Assembly: GCA_029207755.1 (NCBI GenBank)
Contig: JARCOQ010000003.1
Location: 3,114,259-3,178,258, forward strand
Source of the DNA: Chamaea fasciata
Taxonomy: Eukaryota > Chordata > Aves > Passeriformes > Sylviidae
Length of the DNA: 64,000 bases
Reading direction: 5' to 3'
Shown piece after piece: positions 34,990-48,440 of this stretch. The position numbers and the translations under genes are program-made. Positions within the stretch are counted from its first letter, which is position 1. The number at the start of each line of letters is the position of its first letter. The notes beneath the pieces were generated by a model. It ran no database searches. It saw only the letters and a program-made list of their open reading frames with translations, and had not been told where the DNA came from.

Positions 34990-35350
34990 GTTCTGCCTTG
35001 AAGGGTGTTGTTTGGCCTGGTGGTGTCTTGGCATGTGATTGAGTTGCAGCTTTTCTGTCTGTTTTATAAGAGTAATGATCTTTGACTTATGAAACTGTGC
35101 TTTAGGCACGTAAAGAAGCTGTAAACGTTTTTTTGAGGTGATAGAGCCGAGCCAATCAAATGTCTCTTTAGCACCTGCAGCCTCTGCAGTAGGGCTTGTA
35201 AACTGGTTTTTTTTGAAGGGAAAGACCAGCACATTAATTTATTGCCATGGTGGGATTTTGGCACGCCTTGCTGTAAATTGGAGAGTATCATGTCAGGGCT
35301 TTCATATCACTAATAGAACTTTTAATAGACCAGTTGAAAGGCCTCTTTCT
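34990..35350. promoter_or_regulatory. Candidate conserved non-coding element
   Basis: Unique sequence includes GAGCCGAGCCAATCAAATGT, CACATTAATTTATTGCCATG and CACTAATAGAACTTTTAATAG. It has no simple repeats. The call is from texture only. Confidence 0.33.
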
Positions 35351-36844
35351 CTTTGTGCTGGCTCTTGGGGAGCTCTGTAAAATATAAAAACCTGGGGCTG
35401 TCAGGTTCTGGAGCTGACACTGAGGTTGGATGGGGCCTGGGGATGGTGCATGAAGCTGGAGAAGTACGTTATCAATACGATGGAGCGAAGAACAGGGAAA
35501 AAGGTGAGTCCTGCTGGAATCCATCCTTTGCCACACAATTTCCCCTGTCAAAAAGCAAGCACTGTCTCTGCATCCCGTCAGTGCTGGGGCACAGCTGCCT
35601 CTCCTCTGGCCTTGCTGCCTCCCAGGGAGGGAAGTGCTGCACGTGACTGCTTCCCACTCCTCATGCCATCCCTTCCTGCACGGCACATTGCAGCACCATC
35701 CTTAGCCTCCCCAAAGGTGAGGAGGTGCAAACAACAGCCATACACCCCGGGAGACGCTGCCTCTGCTGCAGAAATGGGGCAGCACCTCCCAGGGTGTGTG
35801 GCTGCATTTTGTGGTAATGGCTGGACAGCAAGGACATGATTATTTCATTCTCTGAAATAATTTCATTCTTTATTTGCCTCAGAAAAGGGCTCTGTAGGCT
35901 GCAGTGGGGATGCAAGTTTATTTACCTGCCCTTCCTGAGTTAGCCCAAATATTAAGAAACTTCCTTCAAGTCCACTATTAAAACTTACCTATTTGTTAAA
36001 ACACAGTTCTGCAGGACAAATTTAGCGTTTAGGAGCCATCATATGGATCATATGGAAGGCTGGCCAAAAAAAAATTAATGAATGAACGGATTACAATGAC
36101 CTATAAATGTCATTGTTTCATCTCAGAGATATATGGGCACTGTAATTTTTACTTAACTCTTTCAAAGGACCACATGTGAGCAGCGCTGAGTGGATACGGA
36201 AATTATTTATACAGCATGTTCAGGGGGGACATTAAAGCATTTCATAGCATGTGGTGGGGCCTCTCAGTGTGGCCAAAGGCACAGAGCAGCCATCCAGCTG
36301 CGCTGCACTGCTCTGGCTGTGCCAAAGCCACCAGATGATGCAGCTTCCCTGCCTGCCTCCCTCCAAAGGAAACGTGAGCCTCATTCCCTAGGAAAGGGCT
36401 TGGTGCATGAAGGGTCCAAGGTGGGGGGATCCCCATCTTTAGATCCACAGAGGATCTAGAGCTGGAATTTTTCACCTTTTTCACCTCTTTTGTTCCCTGT
36501 GTGTGTGTTTTCTACCCCAGGGTTGTTTTGCCCCGTGTCAGGTGGCACCAGCCTTTTGTGCTGCTGCTTTGTAGAGGAAATGCAGCATCCCTTAGAGGTC
36601 AATGACTTGTGGCTGCTGCCAGCCCCAGTGATTGTGGTGGTTAGGAAATGTTTTGTAGCTGTGATTTCCCTGCAAAATAATAATTGTAGTATAAAAAGAA
36701 ATTTAAAAAGACAAGCATCCATCCTGTATGGGCTCCAGCTCCACAGGGGGGTGGCCAGATCCACTGCCTTCCTGCTGGGCTGCTTCTAGCTTGGGCTACA
36801 ACTCTGGCTCGTGTTTTGCCAGTAAACACTGGCTGAGAGTAGGT
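35351..36844. other. Intergenic DNA, no gene found
   Basis: Mixed DNA with overlapping short open frames on both strands and none convincing. Confidence 0.5.
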
Positions 36845-37280
36845 TATATACTATATAAATACATATATATATATACACACATCATATATATATACACACA
36901 CACACACACATATATATCCATATATAAAAATCATATATATAATTTTATATACATACACATCAATATATAAAAATAATGTATAAAATTTTTATATGCATCC
37001 ATATCTAAAATTATATATATAATTTTATATATATACATATATATACACAGGAAAATATTGTATAAAACCTGTAAAAGCAAATTTGATATGCATGTTGATA
37101 TTGTATAAAAGCTATAAAAGCAAATTTGATGTGCATGTTGAAAGTGCATACACAATATATGCAATATATGTATTTGTGGTTATATATATATATATATATA
37201 ATTATTTTATATCTGTCATAGCATATATATATATAATTTTTGGTTATTTAAATGTATATATGTGAAAATATATATTTTCT
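36845..37280 (+). repeat. (TA)n/(CA)n-rich microsatellite region
   Basis: About 430 bp of TA, CA and TATAAAA repeats. A partly duplicated unit (TTGTATAAAA.CT.TAAAAGCAAATTTGAT) occurs near 37055 and again near 37100. Potentially cruciform-forming. Confidence 0.85.
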
Positions 37281-37289
37281 TAAATATAG

Positions 37290-37560
37290 ACATGAAAAGA
37301 AGGCCAGTGGGGATCAGAACCCTGCTGGGATGTAGGTGCACGTGCACCTACAGAAAATCATTTTCTGTTGCAGAAAATAATGACCATGAACTGTGGTTCA
37401 TAGTCAGCCCGGAGGAGCCTTCTGGTGACATCATAAACCGGCTGAGCTTTGCCCTCCGGGTTTATGATGATGTCATCAGAACACCTTGGTGCAGGGTACC
37501 TTTAGCCTCACGAGTCACGCGTGGCCATCATTTATTTGATAATCAATATGCTGGGTGACA
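37290..37560. promoter_or_regulatory. Unique element containing four adjacent inverted repeats
   Basis: Directly after the AT microsatellite comes complex sequence with four consecutive inverted repeats: a perfect 22-bp palindrome at 37331-37352 (half TGTAGGTGCAC), a 17-bp one at 37351-37367 (CAGAAAAT, centre C), an 11-bp stem at 37381-37391 with 37396-37406 (one mismatch), and a 16/20-bp stem at 37426-37441 with 37456-37475 carrying CRE-like TGACATCA/TGATGTCA. It continues with TTATTTGATAATCAATATG. It fits a transcription-factor-dense enhancer or a structured RNA; neither can be proven here. Confidence 0.45.
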
Positions 37561-39250
37561 CTGCTGAATGGTTTTGTGCACTGAATCCAGAGCAGTGCGA
37601 GCTGTCCAGCCCCACCTCCACCTCCACTGGAGCCTTGGCACGGGCTAGAAAGTGCAGCCTTTATTCCTGGTAGATACCTGAGTAAACCTTGATTAATAGT
37701 TTGGGGGAAATTGGCTCGGGAGCTGTGTTTTTGGAGGAAAGTAGAGTGATTTTTGATGAGAATGAAGTATTGGTACACACAGAATGAACAAGCGTGATCA
37801 TGGTCCAGTTTCCATCCTGACCCTAAATGCCAGCAAGGTCTTAAAACCCAACTGGTAGATTCCTACAAATTACCTAAAAAATATCCCCCAAAATACAACA
37901 GTATGGAGCCCATAGTGTTTTTTGAAATCTTTCCCGTTGGTCTCTGTTGGATCCTGGGAGACCAATCACATCAGCCTTTTGCAAAATCACGTGCAATGTA
38001 TAATTCCAGCCAGCCCAAGCCAAAGTTAAACTGCATGGTCAGCACAGAGATGATCATGACAACAGTTAGAGGGAAAAAAAAACTTGCATAATATTCATCA
38101 GTGAGGTTGGATAACGTGTTCAGTAAGATAAAAAATAATTCAAAAAACAAACAGCAAAAAGACCCTGCAAGAAAATCCAGCAGGACGGTTTACATTCAAT
38201 TTTAAGTATATTTAGCACTGTGATTTTCTTCTTTTGGATTTACATGCTGGGGAAGACATCCATGCAGCAACATGTGAGTATCCTTTGGCTGGCACCTTTG
38301 TTTTCAAAACGATGTGGCCTGATTGATTTTTGGTGGAGATTGCAAAAATGATAAACAAGGCAGGGACACCAAATGAGATAAGACTCTACCAGTGTTAGGA
38401 AAACTTGGAGTCAGCACAGAGATTCCAAAACAAAGTAAGTTTTGGGCTACTTACATATTTTCATAGCGAAAAATAAAAAAAAAATAAAATTTAAAAGTAA
38501 AAAGTTAAAACCAAAATAAATTTGCATATAGGTCCCTGGGAGTGAGAGGTACCTTTCAAATTCCTATATGTTAGTAGGGTATAAAAAGGTATCAGTTTCC
38601 AAAGTAACCATAGCAACAGGTTTTCATGAGTTCCCGTGGAGAAGCCAAAAACCTTTGTGAGCAGTAAATCAACCCGTTTATATCTCTGAACTTAAATCTT
38701 TTATTGGTTACTGATTAACTTAACTATGCTGCCTGACAAACCTTCATAATAAATAAGCCAACCAGCAAGCCCTCAAAAAAAAAGAAAAAAAAAAGGGTCC
38801 TGCTAACTATGTTTAAAGGACTATCCCTGAAACATGCTCCACAACACAATGAATTTGGCAGTCAGCATGTGGTCATGTGCATGTTTCAACATGGATCTAA
38901 AAACCCCCAGAAATCACAAGACGTAGAGTTATAAAAAGAGATCCCTCTGCAACTACTTTAAATAAATATATGCCTTGATATTTACCAGCAGCGTTGCTAT
39001 GGGCAGAATAATTAGTAACTGCTAATTAATGTAGTCTTCCTGATGGAATATAGTGGGAAAATATCTTTTGAGTGTCAGTGCTGCTCCTGCCTGTGCTAAA
39101 GATGATGAGATAACAGCAGAAAGGTAAATTGTGGGATTTTAGACATTTACTCTGTGTGCACCCTATAGATTGTGTAAATGGGAATCCTACATCTTACTCG
39201 TGTATAAATATATGTATGTCCTAAGGTCAGGATGTTGCTGGGAGGCTACT

Positions 39251-39281
<31 letters not shown>

Positions 39282-39411
39282 GTTCAGGGCTTATGTGAGA
39301 TTTTGGCTTCCGCAGTGAGTCTACATTTAAATTAATTAATCTGTTGACAGTTAAATTGTACTAAGTAGCTCCGATATAAAAGATGATTCCCAGATTCCTT
39401 TTCCATCCAAC

Positions 39412-39445
<34 letters not shown>

Positions 39446-40080
39446 AGAAAGAATCTGAGGAACTTTGTTCTAAACATCTGTCCGGGCAGATGTCAAAATG
39501 CAGAGTGTTGCTGCATTATACTATGTGAGGATATGACACCGTGTTATTCCTCTTGGCTTAAATATTCACAACGGGTTTTATGATCTATTTAGAAGCAACC
39601 TTTGCTGGGAGTGTAAACTCCTATCTTACAATAAGCACCTTGGTGGAACTAGTTCTGGAGTAAATATGGAAAAAAATAACACAGTGTTTTCTACTTCTTA
39701 TCACACCACATGGATATTCTGCACAGAGGGAGTTACAGGTACGTGTCAGTGGAAAAAGATTTGGCAGATTTTCTTTGAAAATGAATTTTGGTGAATAAAC
39801 CCCTTTTGAAGTGAGAGTGTTTTGTTCCCAAATTGCTCTGGATAGAATCAGAAGCCTCGAGCTGCACTTTAGCCAGCTGATTGTGATCTGGTACAATAAT
39901 CTGCATTTCTTCAAGAAATGAGAGAGAGAGACAGTGTCAAGGACATTACAAATCCAATAGTAATTTAGGGAATTGAGCTAGAACGAGGCAATGCTTATAA
40001 CACTAATATTCCAGAAACATGTTGCTTAATTTTTTGTTTTCCAGATTGCATATATTAACCCGTTTTATTAACCTGTCTAT
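37561..40080. other. Intergenic DNA, no gene found
   Basis: Unique AT-rich DNA with a poly(T) run of about 29 (39252-39281) and a poly(A) run of about 30 (39413-39443). The X-box element at 38520-38760 is listed separately. Confidence 0.5.
38520..38760. promoter_or_regulatory. Candidate element with an RFX X-box
   Basis: GTAACCATAGCAAC at 38604-38617 has both RFX half-sites around an AT spacer. Flanking unique sequence includes ATCTTTTATTGGTTACTGATT and TTCATAATAAATAAGCC. X-boxes of this form occur in enhancers of neural and ciliary genes. Function is inferred. Confidence 0.42.
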
Positions 40081-40082
40081 AG

Positions 40083-40210
40083 CCTTGATTCAACAAACCA
40101 TTCCTATTCAGTAGAGCTCTAAAGCATATGTTTGCCTTTAAACACATGCTTAAATCCCATTGACTTTTTAATGCTTAAAGTTAAGCATGTGCTTAGAAGT
40201 GTTTGCTTGC
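40083..40210 (+). repeat. Probable ancient amniote interspersed repeat
   Basis: The motifs CTTGATTCAACAAA, AACACATGCTTAAATCCCAT, TGAC and GTTAAGCATGTGCTTAG in this order recall an old repeat common in reptile and bird genomes, where CATGCTTAAGT and AATGGGACTTAAGCATGTGC alternate in inverted arrangement. I recognise the pattern but cannot name the family with certainty. Confidence 0.5.
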
Positions 40211-40594
40211 CTTTGCAAAATAAAATTTTAAAACAAAGTATCCTGGGGAAAAAAAAAAAGAATAAAGGATGAATTTTTTAAAAGCTTAAAACAAGAAAAC
40301 AACTCCTCAAACTGTCCTTTTCCCCCCTGTACTCTCAAGAACACTTAAGCTATTTTAAACTAAATACCTGAAACAAACAGAAACAATTTTCATGCCTTGT
40401 TTTGGAGTGCATTTGGACCTGAAGCCGTGGAGATTCTCTGCCAAGACACGAACAATAGCAGGAATATCTCACTGTTTGCTTAATGAGCAATGAATGGGAA
40501 GTGTGAAGGTGAAAAGACAGATTCTGGGTTTGAGAGTGACAAGGTGAGACTGCTTCTTTATCACACCTTCCTTTTTGGTTTTGTTGTTTTTTTT

Positions 40595-40632
<38 letters not shown>

Positions 40633-41014
40633 CCAAACATCATTTTCAAAGCAGTTAAAAAAAAAAAAAAGAAAATAAAAATCTGTGGCTGGGAATTGCT
40701 CCGTAGCTCTCGCAGCCAACTGATTTGAGTTTGCTCCCATTGCTTGCTTCATGGGAAATGTCAACTTGCTACAGAAAGTTTTAATTGGTTTATGAGTGAT
40801 ATATTCAAGCTGCTTATTTCCTAAAACATCTGTTTTTGTTTTAGTTCCCCTATGTCAAATGGTTGGTGATATCCCAAGGTAGCATGCTGTTTCCAAGTCA
40901 TATTTCCTGGGGTATCTATCAATAAAAAGGCCCTTAAATTGAGCATAATGAAATTAGTACAAGGTAGTCAAGAAGTCTCCAGAATCAAGATATCAAAACG
41001 TCCCTCTGCACATT

Positions 41015-41047
<33 letters not shown>

Positions 41048-43261
41048 TTCCCCCTATATTGCTTGTGATTGACTGCTTTTGGGGCTTGGAGGAAGAAAGC
41101 CATGAGAGTTATGGCTTATTTCATCTTCTCCCCCATGCCCCCACTTCTTCGATGGCCTTGAGCAAGTCTAATTTGTATTGTTATGGAAATTGGAATTAGG
41201 CCAGGGAAAACACAAGCCTCGTGCTGCACCTGATGGCAAAATCTAGTCATTTTTCTGCTTGGTGGACAGAGAGACTGCAATTTGTTTGAAGATCTATCTG
41301 CTACATGTGACAACAGAAGTCCTAACATAAACAGGCAATTGTGAGAGCTAAAAATGAGCAAAACAGTCGTAAGAGTTTTCATCTGCATGCACACACCAAA
41401 AGAAAAAAAAAAATTCTCAATTTTCCTCTATCCTGTGGCTTGGTCCAGGAAAAGGAGAAGGGATTTTTATGAAGCAGTTATTGCTCCCAATACTGGAATA
41501 TATGCAGGAGCCTTCTCTTTGAATTACACAAGAGAGTAAATTTGTAATATTTACCTAGTAGATGGCCCAAACCCCAATTTGCTCTCTTTTCATCCATTGT
41601 TTATTGTGAATTTTGTTTTAAAGCTTTTGGGCAAAGGAATGTTTGTGAAGTTGGTTTTTTTTTTTCCTCCATTAAAGAAAGCCAGTTTGAGGCAGAGGCA
41701 GTCCAACTGAAACCAGTCAAAACAAAGCCCACCTTAAGTCTAAATCAAGTAAGTATTACTTACCAAAATAATCTCAATAGCAGAAGAAGACAGGGGGGAA
41801 AAAGTTTGCAGATCAACTTTCTTACCAAACTCATTTGCACCCAAATGAAATGAAGTTATAAGGACAAAATTCTCAGCAGATTTGCACAGCACAGTAATAG
41901 CCTTTATGCTTGGAAATTTATGGGCCATGGACAGTTTATAAGAAACGATGTAGTTCATCAGAGAGGCAGACTGATGGAGCACATGGGAGCATTCTGTGCA
42001 GGAAGTTGGGTTTTGGAATAATACTTACTTTGATAGAGTTGTTTTGTTAGCTAAGTAAAACAGTAGGGAAGCCAATGGCCACTTAGGCTTCAAACATAAA
42101 TATATATTTATAAGTCACCCAGCTGCTTAATTGAGATCTCTAGTGTTTTTCCCTAAGTATATCTTCCCCAAAAAAACAGCAATGCAGAAAATAACAACAG
42201 CAGCAGAAGACCTGCAATGTGCTGAAGTTCACTTAATTAGTCAGTAATAGTGAGGGGGGGAAATGGAGCATTATTTTAGGGGCAGATCCATGGAGGATCT
42301 CAGTCTCTTCAGCCTAAATAGTGGCTCAGGTGTGGCTCAGATTGCTCTCTAGCAATTTCTTGGTGAGGAAGCAGCAGGGTAGATGTCCTTATTGTCCCTC
42401 TCTCTCCTCTCCCCGGCTTTTCCTCCACCATCAGGGTGCGGTGTGACTTGTGGGTGGCTCGTGTATCCAAGTGCTCACAACCCAGTTTGGAAAGATAAAC
42501 GCTGGGGTTCCTGCCAGATGCTGGCTGTGGAGGGGGAGGGAAGTACATGGGGCTTCAAAACGTTCTCCCAGGGAGGTTACACAGGGGATGGTTCATTAAA
42601 TTTGAGCAAAGGACTGGAAAATAAGATTTCACACTCCTAGGCTCGAACGGCCTTGGCGAATTTGGGATTCCTCAGAAAACCTTGAGGAAATTTGGCAAGT
42701 TCTAGGGAGCTTCAGGAAATGCTGGAGGCGTCTGTGAAAGGTGTTTGATTCTCAGAGCAGATACCCAAGGTGAGGTTGAGGGTAGGGCCTCCCACTCCAT
42801 GCACATGGCAGCTCTCTGTCATCCCAAAGCCCTTCTGGCTGTGGGATCCAAGGAAGGTGGATGGTGGGGTCTTGTGTTTGGTTTCAGCTGCCCCACTGTC
42901 ACAGCACTTCTCAGATTATTTGATTGAGAGCAACAGCCTTAATCCGCATCTTCTGCTTTCCAGGTGAACATCCTAACTTGCAGGATGTTGAATACACAGA
43001 GATGAGGTTCTCACTCTTTTCTGATGCAACTGTTTGTCTCCATACAGGCAGTTTAATGTCATTTACAGAGATCCAAAACCAATTCTTTAATCTGTCCTAG
43101 ATTTGAGCTTGAGGCTTGACCAGAGCCAGCCTTGAGGACTGAGTTTTCCCTCCCTCCCCAAACACGAGTACTCACATCTTCTGAAAAAAGTCTAGGAAGT
43201 TTTAGGGAAGAGGTCTTTGCTCAACCAGGGCTTTAAGAAGAGGCTAAGATTTAAGTATTGT
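40211..43261. other. Intergenic DNA, no gene found
   Basis: It holds long T runs (40585-40630, 41017-41049) and A runs (40660). Otherwise unique. No supported coding frame. Confidence 0.5.
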
Positions 43262-43765
43262 TCTTAAAGTGTGTGCAGTTTTGGGCACCACAATATTAGA
43301 AAAGATATAAAGCTACTGGAGAGCATCCAAAGAAGGGCTACAAAGATGGTGAAGAGTCTGGAGGGAAAGCCACACAAGGAGCAGCTGAGGTAATTTGGGT
43401 TGTTCGACCTGGAAAAAAAAAAGGACTGAGGGGAGACCCAACAGCAATCTCCACCTTCCTCACAAGGGGAAGAGGAGGGGAAGACACTGATCTCTTTTCT
43501 GTGGTGACCAGCAACAAAACCTGAGGGAATGGCATGAATGAGGTTTAGGATTGGGTATTTGGAGGAGATTCTTCACCCAGGGAGGTGTTCGTCACTGGAA
43601 CAGGCTCCCCGGGGAAGTGGCCACAGCATCAAACCTGAGAGATCAAGGAACATTTGGACAGCACTCTTGGGAATCTTGGGACCATCCTGCGCAGGACCAG
43701 GAACTGGACCTGGATGATTCTTGTGGGTTCCTTCCAATTCAGAATATTCTATGATGCTATAAATG
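43262..43765 (+). mobile_element. CR1 LINE, 5'-truncated copy
   Basis: Sequence from GTGTGTGCAGTTTTGGGCAC through GGCTACAAAGATGGTGAAG, GACTGAGGGGAGACCC, GAGATTCTTCACCCAGGGAG, CACTGGAACAGGCTCCC and GGAAGTGGCCACAGCATC to the terminal TTCCAATTCAGAATATTCTATGATGC follows the avian CR1 3' region in order. About 500 bp remain; the reverse transcriptase is represented at most by its last codons and is not functional. CR1 is the dominant bird LINE and supports the avian assignment. Confidence 0.95.
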
Positions 43766-46700
43766 CTTCCTGGAGTAATTTCTTTAATTGGGATCCCAGA
43801 AACATTAGAAGGCCTGAAATATCAGAGATATGTCCAGTTGTGGAGGGATCTGCCCCTGTAGCTGGTGGCCGTGGCTCCATCCTGCACATCCACTGCAAGG
43901 CCTGATGGCTGGAAAATGGCTTTCAGCTGATTGTCTTTAATTTCCTCTTTCTCCCCCCAACTCTCAAGTATATTTGTGTTCAAACCAGGGTTTGCTCCTT
44001 ATCACGCTCACAGCCCGTTTCCTGCTCCTGTTTTATAGGCAGTGAAGTCTGAATGGTGAATTAGTGACAACTTCATTATTATGGCAGCAGAGTGCAGTGC
44101 CATCCTGATGCTGCTCCCTGTAGTCGTGAGCAGAAGGAGAAGCCAGGATGGGAGACATAACAATCCTATTCCGGTATAAATATCTGAAACGACAGACAAA
44201 AATTGCTGTGCCACATCCAGACTTTTCCTCTGGCTTTGTTTCACCAGCTGAAAACATCTTGGAGGACATTTGCTCGCTTCAGGGCTGCCCTCCTTCCTCA
44301 AGGTGCAGCGGGGTTTGTGCATAGATGCCGAGTTACGTGGCTGGAAATAGAAATTGGAGCTCCAGGGAGCTCGGCTTGCTGAGGGGGTGGACTCAGGGGG
44401 AGCCTCTCCAGGTTTATAAAGAGCTCTTCCACATTGGTTCACACCTTCCTTAGGAGAAATGGCATGAGTAAAACTACCCCAGAGCTTACCAGAGAGCAGG
44501 AGCCAGGTTCTGCAGGGATTTGCTGCTCTTCCTTTCTCATGTGAAGCAGGGGAAATCTTTCAGTGTTGGGTTGTTTATTTTGTCTGGGGGCATTTGAACC
44601 ACAAAGGAGAGGGTGAGTGAGATCTTGAATAATGTGGTGGTTCAGGCAGCTCGGAGGTGTTGATCAGAGCTGTGTGAAACCAGTTTACAGCATTTTAAAA
44701 TGTGGTTTTGGCAAAGCATAGCTGTCAGGTTCATTTCCCATCCCACAAAGGTTGCGTTTGAGCTCTGGATTTGTCCAGATCCTGAACCTCTCTGTGGATG
44801 TCAGACAAACTTTATTTCAGGAGTGAAACTGGGGACTTCTCCTGTTGTCCGCTCACTTTACCCCCATTCTGAACTTCCTGGAAAGCTCCTGAAATGTGCG
44901 CTGAAGCCTGCATGATTGCTCAAAAAGGGATGTCCCTGCCATACTACACCCTCTTGGCAGCCTGGGCCCTCCAGTGAGGAACTACTGCAGAGCTCTCTTG
45001 TTTCTTGGTGCACCACCAAGTGCAAAAACCCCCCAAAAAACTGCTGTGCCTGAACTCAGGGGAGTCTGCCCTCTGTAAAATGTGGGTCTCAGTTTGCTCT
45101 GGGTCAGGTGACACGCACCCTGTAAGCTGTCCCTCTGAAGGAATGACAGATGAACGAAGCACTCTGATCCCAAATGGCTTGCTGAGCTGGAGGGGTACTG
45201 GCAGGTGGGAATAATTAAGCTGGAGCACCTCCCCGGCACCAGCACCATCCCAGGGACAAGCTACAAGTCCCTGAATCCACAGCATACACATCCATGCAGA
45301 GCTGACCCTTGGGCACGATGTACACAGACAACCACACCTGTGTTTTCATCCCTTGGCACTGCATCACTGAGCAAACTGCGTCCTGTCCAATTTCATAAAT
45401 TTACCCTTTTGCTTTTTAACTCAGAGTTAAGAGAATTACCTTCATTCACTTTTCACCCACTTAGAATTTTTATATTTCATCCTTTTTTAATTTTAATTTA
45501 ACTCCGGAATTTAATTAAAATATTGTGCACCTTGAGGAGAGCTTTGGTTTGCACTCAGAAGAAACGCAGGCATACGAAGCCAACAAAATACAATAGAGAG
45601 AAAACTATTGGTCACTCACAAGCAGGGAGACCTCTGTGTGATATCATCTACCCTTTTGCTTGGCAAAAGGAGTGCTGCTCACTGTTAGGTGGGACATGCA
45701 AAGGTGCTGGTGCAGCTGGAAGTCTCCCTCTGCCACCCAGCCTTGGCAGGCAGCCCTCACCACAAATTTCCCAAATACTTTTTTTCTCCTGTTCCTCAGG
45801 AATCAGAGACACGACAGAGGGTCTGGCAGCAGGACAGTTGGCACGGCTCAGAGGTGCCAGAGCTGTTTTGGTGACCATCTGACCCAAGGACGTGTCTCCT
45901 GGCTCTCTCAGCTGCTCTCCCAGCCTCCTGCCCTCCTTTCTCCTCGTGTGGCGTGTCCTCTCCAGCGCATTCATCCCGCCTTTGGTGTGTCATGGCAACT
46001 GTGTCAGATGTTTTATTAGTACTCTTTTTTTTTTTTTTTTTCCTTTCTTTTACCCTGCAACTGAACCCAGTCTCCTGGGAAATATGGGCTGAGCCCGAAA
46101 AACATTCATGTGGCTGCCAAAATGTCATTTCTTGAACCTGTGGAGGAAGAGAAAACAAGAGGGGCGAAAAGAAGGGTCGTCGTGTTCTAGGTACGGCCGT
46201 ATTTTGTGGCTTTCATCATAATTTGGATATTTCTCATGTAGATAGGAGCTGCTACAGAAGCGGCATTGCACAAGTCATGGCACATGATGCCGGAGGAGAC
46301 CTTGTGAGGTCACCAGCCTCTTTTCTTTAGCCACACAGAAGCAGCCAGTCCTGGAATAGACCAAAACACCCAAAAGGGCTGAAGGCTGCTTTCTTTGCAT
46401 GGTGCTCTTTGGACTCCATCTCTGTAAATTAAGCCAGGCACAAGCACTGGGGGGCAGAAAAAACAGATTTATTTTTTTTTTTTTATGTCTTCAAGCTGTA
46501 TAATAGATCATCACCAGGCCCAGTAAAGGTAAAAATATCTAACTCTCCTTATCATGGTCTCAGTTTCACACTCAACACAGCTGCCACGATACAACCCAAG
46601 GTCCACCACTGCTTCAGCATTCAAGAAGACCATTCAAGAAGGTTTGCTTTTAAGCCATCCTGGCTGATTTTCTTGTGGAATTACTGCCGGTTTCCTGCAT

Positions 46701-48440
46701 GAGTTACTTGACACATACCAATGTCTTCCCATCCCTGAGCTCCTTTCAGTGGATTAGTCCAGAATTTTGCAAGAGGTGTGCGGTACATTTTTGGTTGCTT
46801 TTTTTTTTTTTCTTTAACTTTGGGATGTGGCAGCCTTAGGGGAGGCCCAGAATTTGCTCTCTCACCTCAGATCCTACAATGCATCCCACAACAGGTGGGC
46901 AGTATGGCAAACAGCAGCAGAGACATATCAGGTGAGTCAATAAACTCATGGCAGGCAGCATAACTTCCCAATGAAATTGCCAGCAGGCACTCCTGGCCCA
47001 TCATGTGAGAGGAACTCCAGCCCTCAGGTTGATAGCAGGCAAATTCTGCTCCTCTGCCAGGAGAGGCTATTAAATATCAGGTTGGCACTGACTCATGCCT
47101 TTGGGAAGTGGGAGAACTGCAGGAATCAAAGCACCTGGAGGTGGTTGACTGCTCCAGCAGCAGTGTCACATGCTGGAGATGGGTGAGGTGGGGGGAGGAG
47201 AGAGGAAAAGTCACATTTTTTTCAGTGAATCTAATTGCACGGAGTGGTGGCTGGAGGGGTCCTGCAGTGCATTTTGCAAGAGTTTACATAGTTCTGGATC
47301 CTCTGCCACTTAGAATGGAAAAAAGAAAGCCAATCTGTTTGATCAGGCCTCTCCCACTCGATATGTGTATTGGATTTTACATTAAAGCTTTTAACAGCTA
47401 CGTACACATCTGAGCTGGAGCTATTGTTAGCCCATGTGATGGATTAAGATCAAGAATGTTAATGTTATCCAAAGGAACGCTTTTTAATGTATATTGCGAT
47501 TGTATAAACAGGGTCACCAGAGCTAAATGGGATGTCAATGACCTATGAAGATCATAAAGTAAACAAAAGATCTTAAAATAAGCATGTAACCTGAACATGT
47601 CGGGGATTGTTGTATATCAAAGGCATTTGCTTATATAAAGTAAGGGAAAATTACTTAGGGGTAATGTTATTTGCCACAAGTCTACCTCTTGCCTGCTCTA
47701 CAAAGGAAAACCTCTCTGAAGGGACTGGGGTATGTCTCCATCTACCAGGAAGCAAGGAGGAGAGCCTACACGCACAATAAACATGCTCAAATCCCAGGGT
47801 GTAGCCGTAAGCTGTCGCTGCTGGTGAGCAGCAAGCTCCTGCAGCCCTCAGTGGAGAGGGAGGGAGGACAACCCCAGCAAACCCTGCTGCCAGGAGAGTT
47901 TTCAGAGCCCTTGTGGCACAGGGAGATCCATGAGACCAGCCAGCTGAGTGGGAATTAGCAGACACCAGATGGTGGAAAACAATGGGAAGAGACTAGGAGC
48001 TTGTTTTTTTTTTTATCCCCCATAAGTCCATTAGCATTCCCCTTCTTGCTCCGTCTCGTTGTGATTGAGAAGTAGGGGCTGGTTTGTTTTTTGTTTTTTG
48101 TTTTTTCTTACTGGGTAGTCCCTAAATTATTACTGGGAGTGGGGTGTGAGTCCTTTCTTCAAGATGCCCTAAATGAAGTAATTTCCTGTGAAACAACAGG
48201 GGTAAAATCCAGGATTTGCCTGGAGTTCTGGGGTCTTACTATTCCATCCTGTTGGAATGAACCTAACCCTAGTAAAACAATTAATGAAACATGAAGATCT
48301 GGTGAAAATTATAAAAGAAATTCAAGAGAACGGACAGAAAATGTAAATAACTGTCCAACATGATTTAAGGAAATAAGAAGAGTCCTGCAATTTGGTCGTC
48401 CCACCAAAATGCCGAGCCTTTCACTGTGGTCATGGATTGG
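43766..48440. other. Intergenic DNA, no gene found
   Basis: Mixed unique DNA with T runs near 46025-46043 and 46472-46484. The element at 47310-47640 is listed separately. No supported gene. Confidence 0.5.
47310..47640. promoter_or_regulatory. Candidate conserved non-coding element
   Basis: Unique AT-rich sequence with GATGGATTAAGATCAAGAATG, TTTTTAATGTATATTGCGAT and AAATGGGATGTCAATGACC. It has no simple repeats or transposon signature. The call is from texture only. Confidence 0.38.

Noticed and set aside
36845..37280. Structured RNA in the AT repeat
   Set aside because: The self-complementarity comes from TA dinucleotide repeats; only the complex palindromes beginning at 37331 merit attention.
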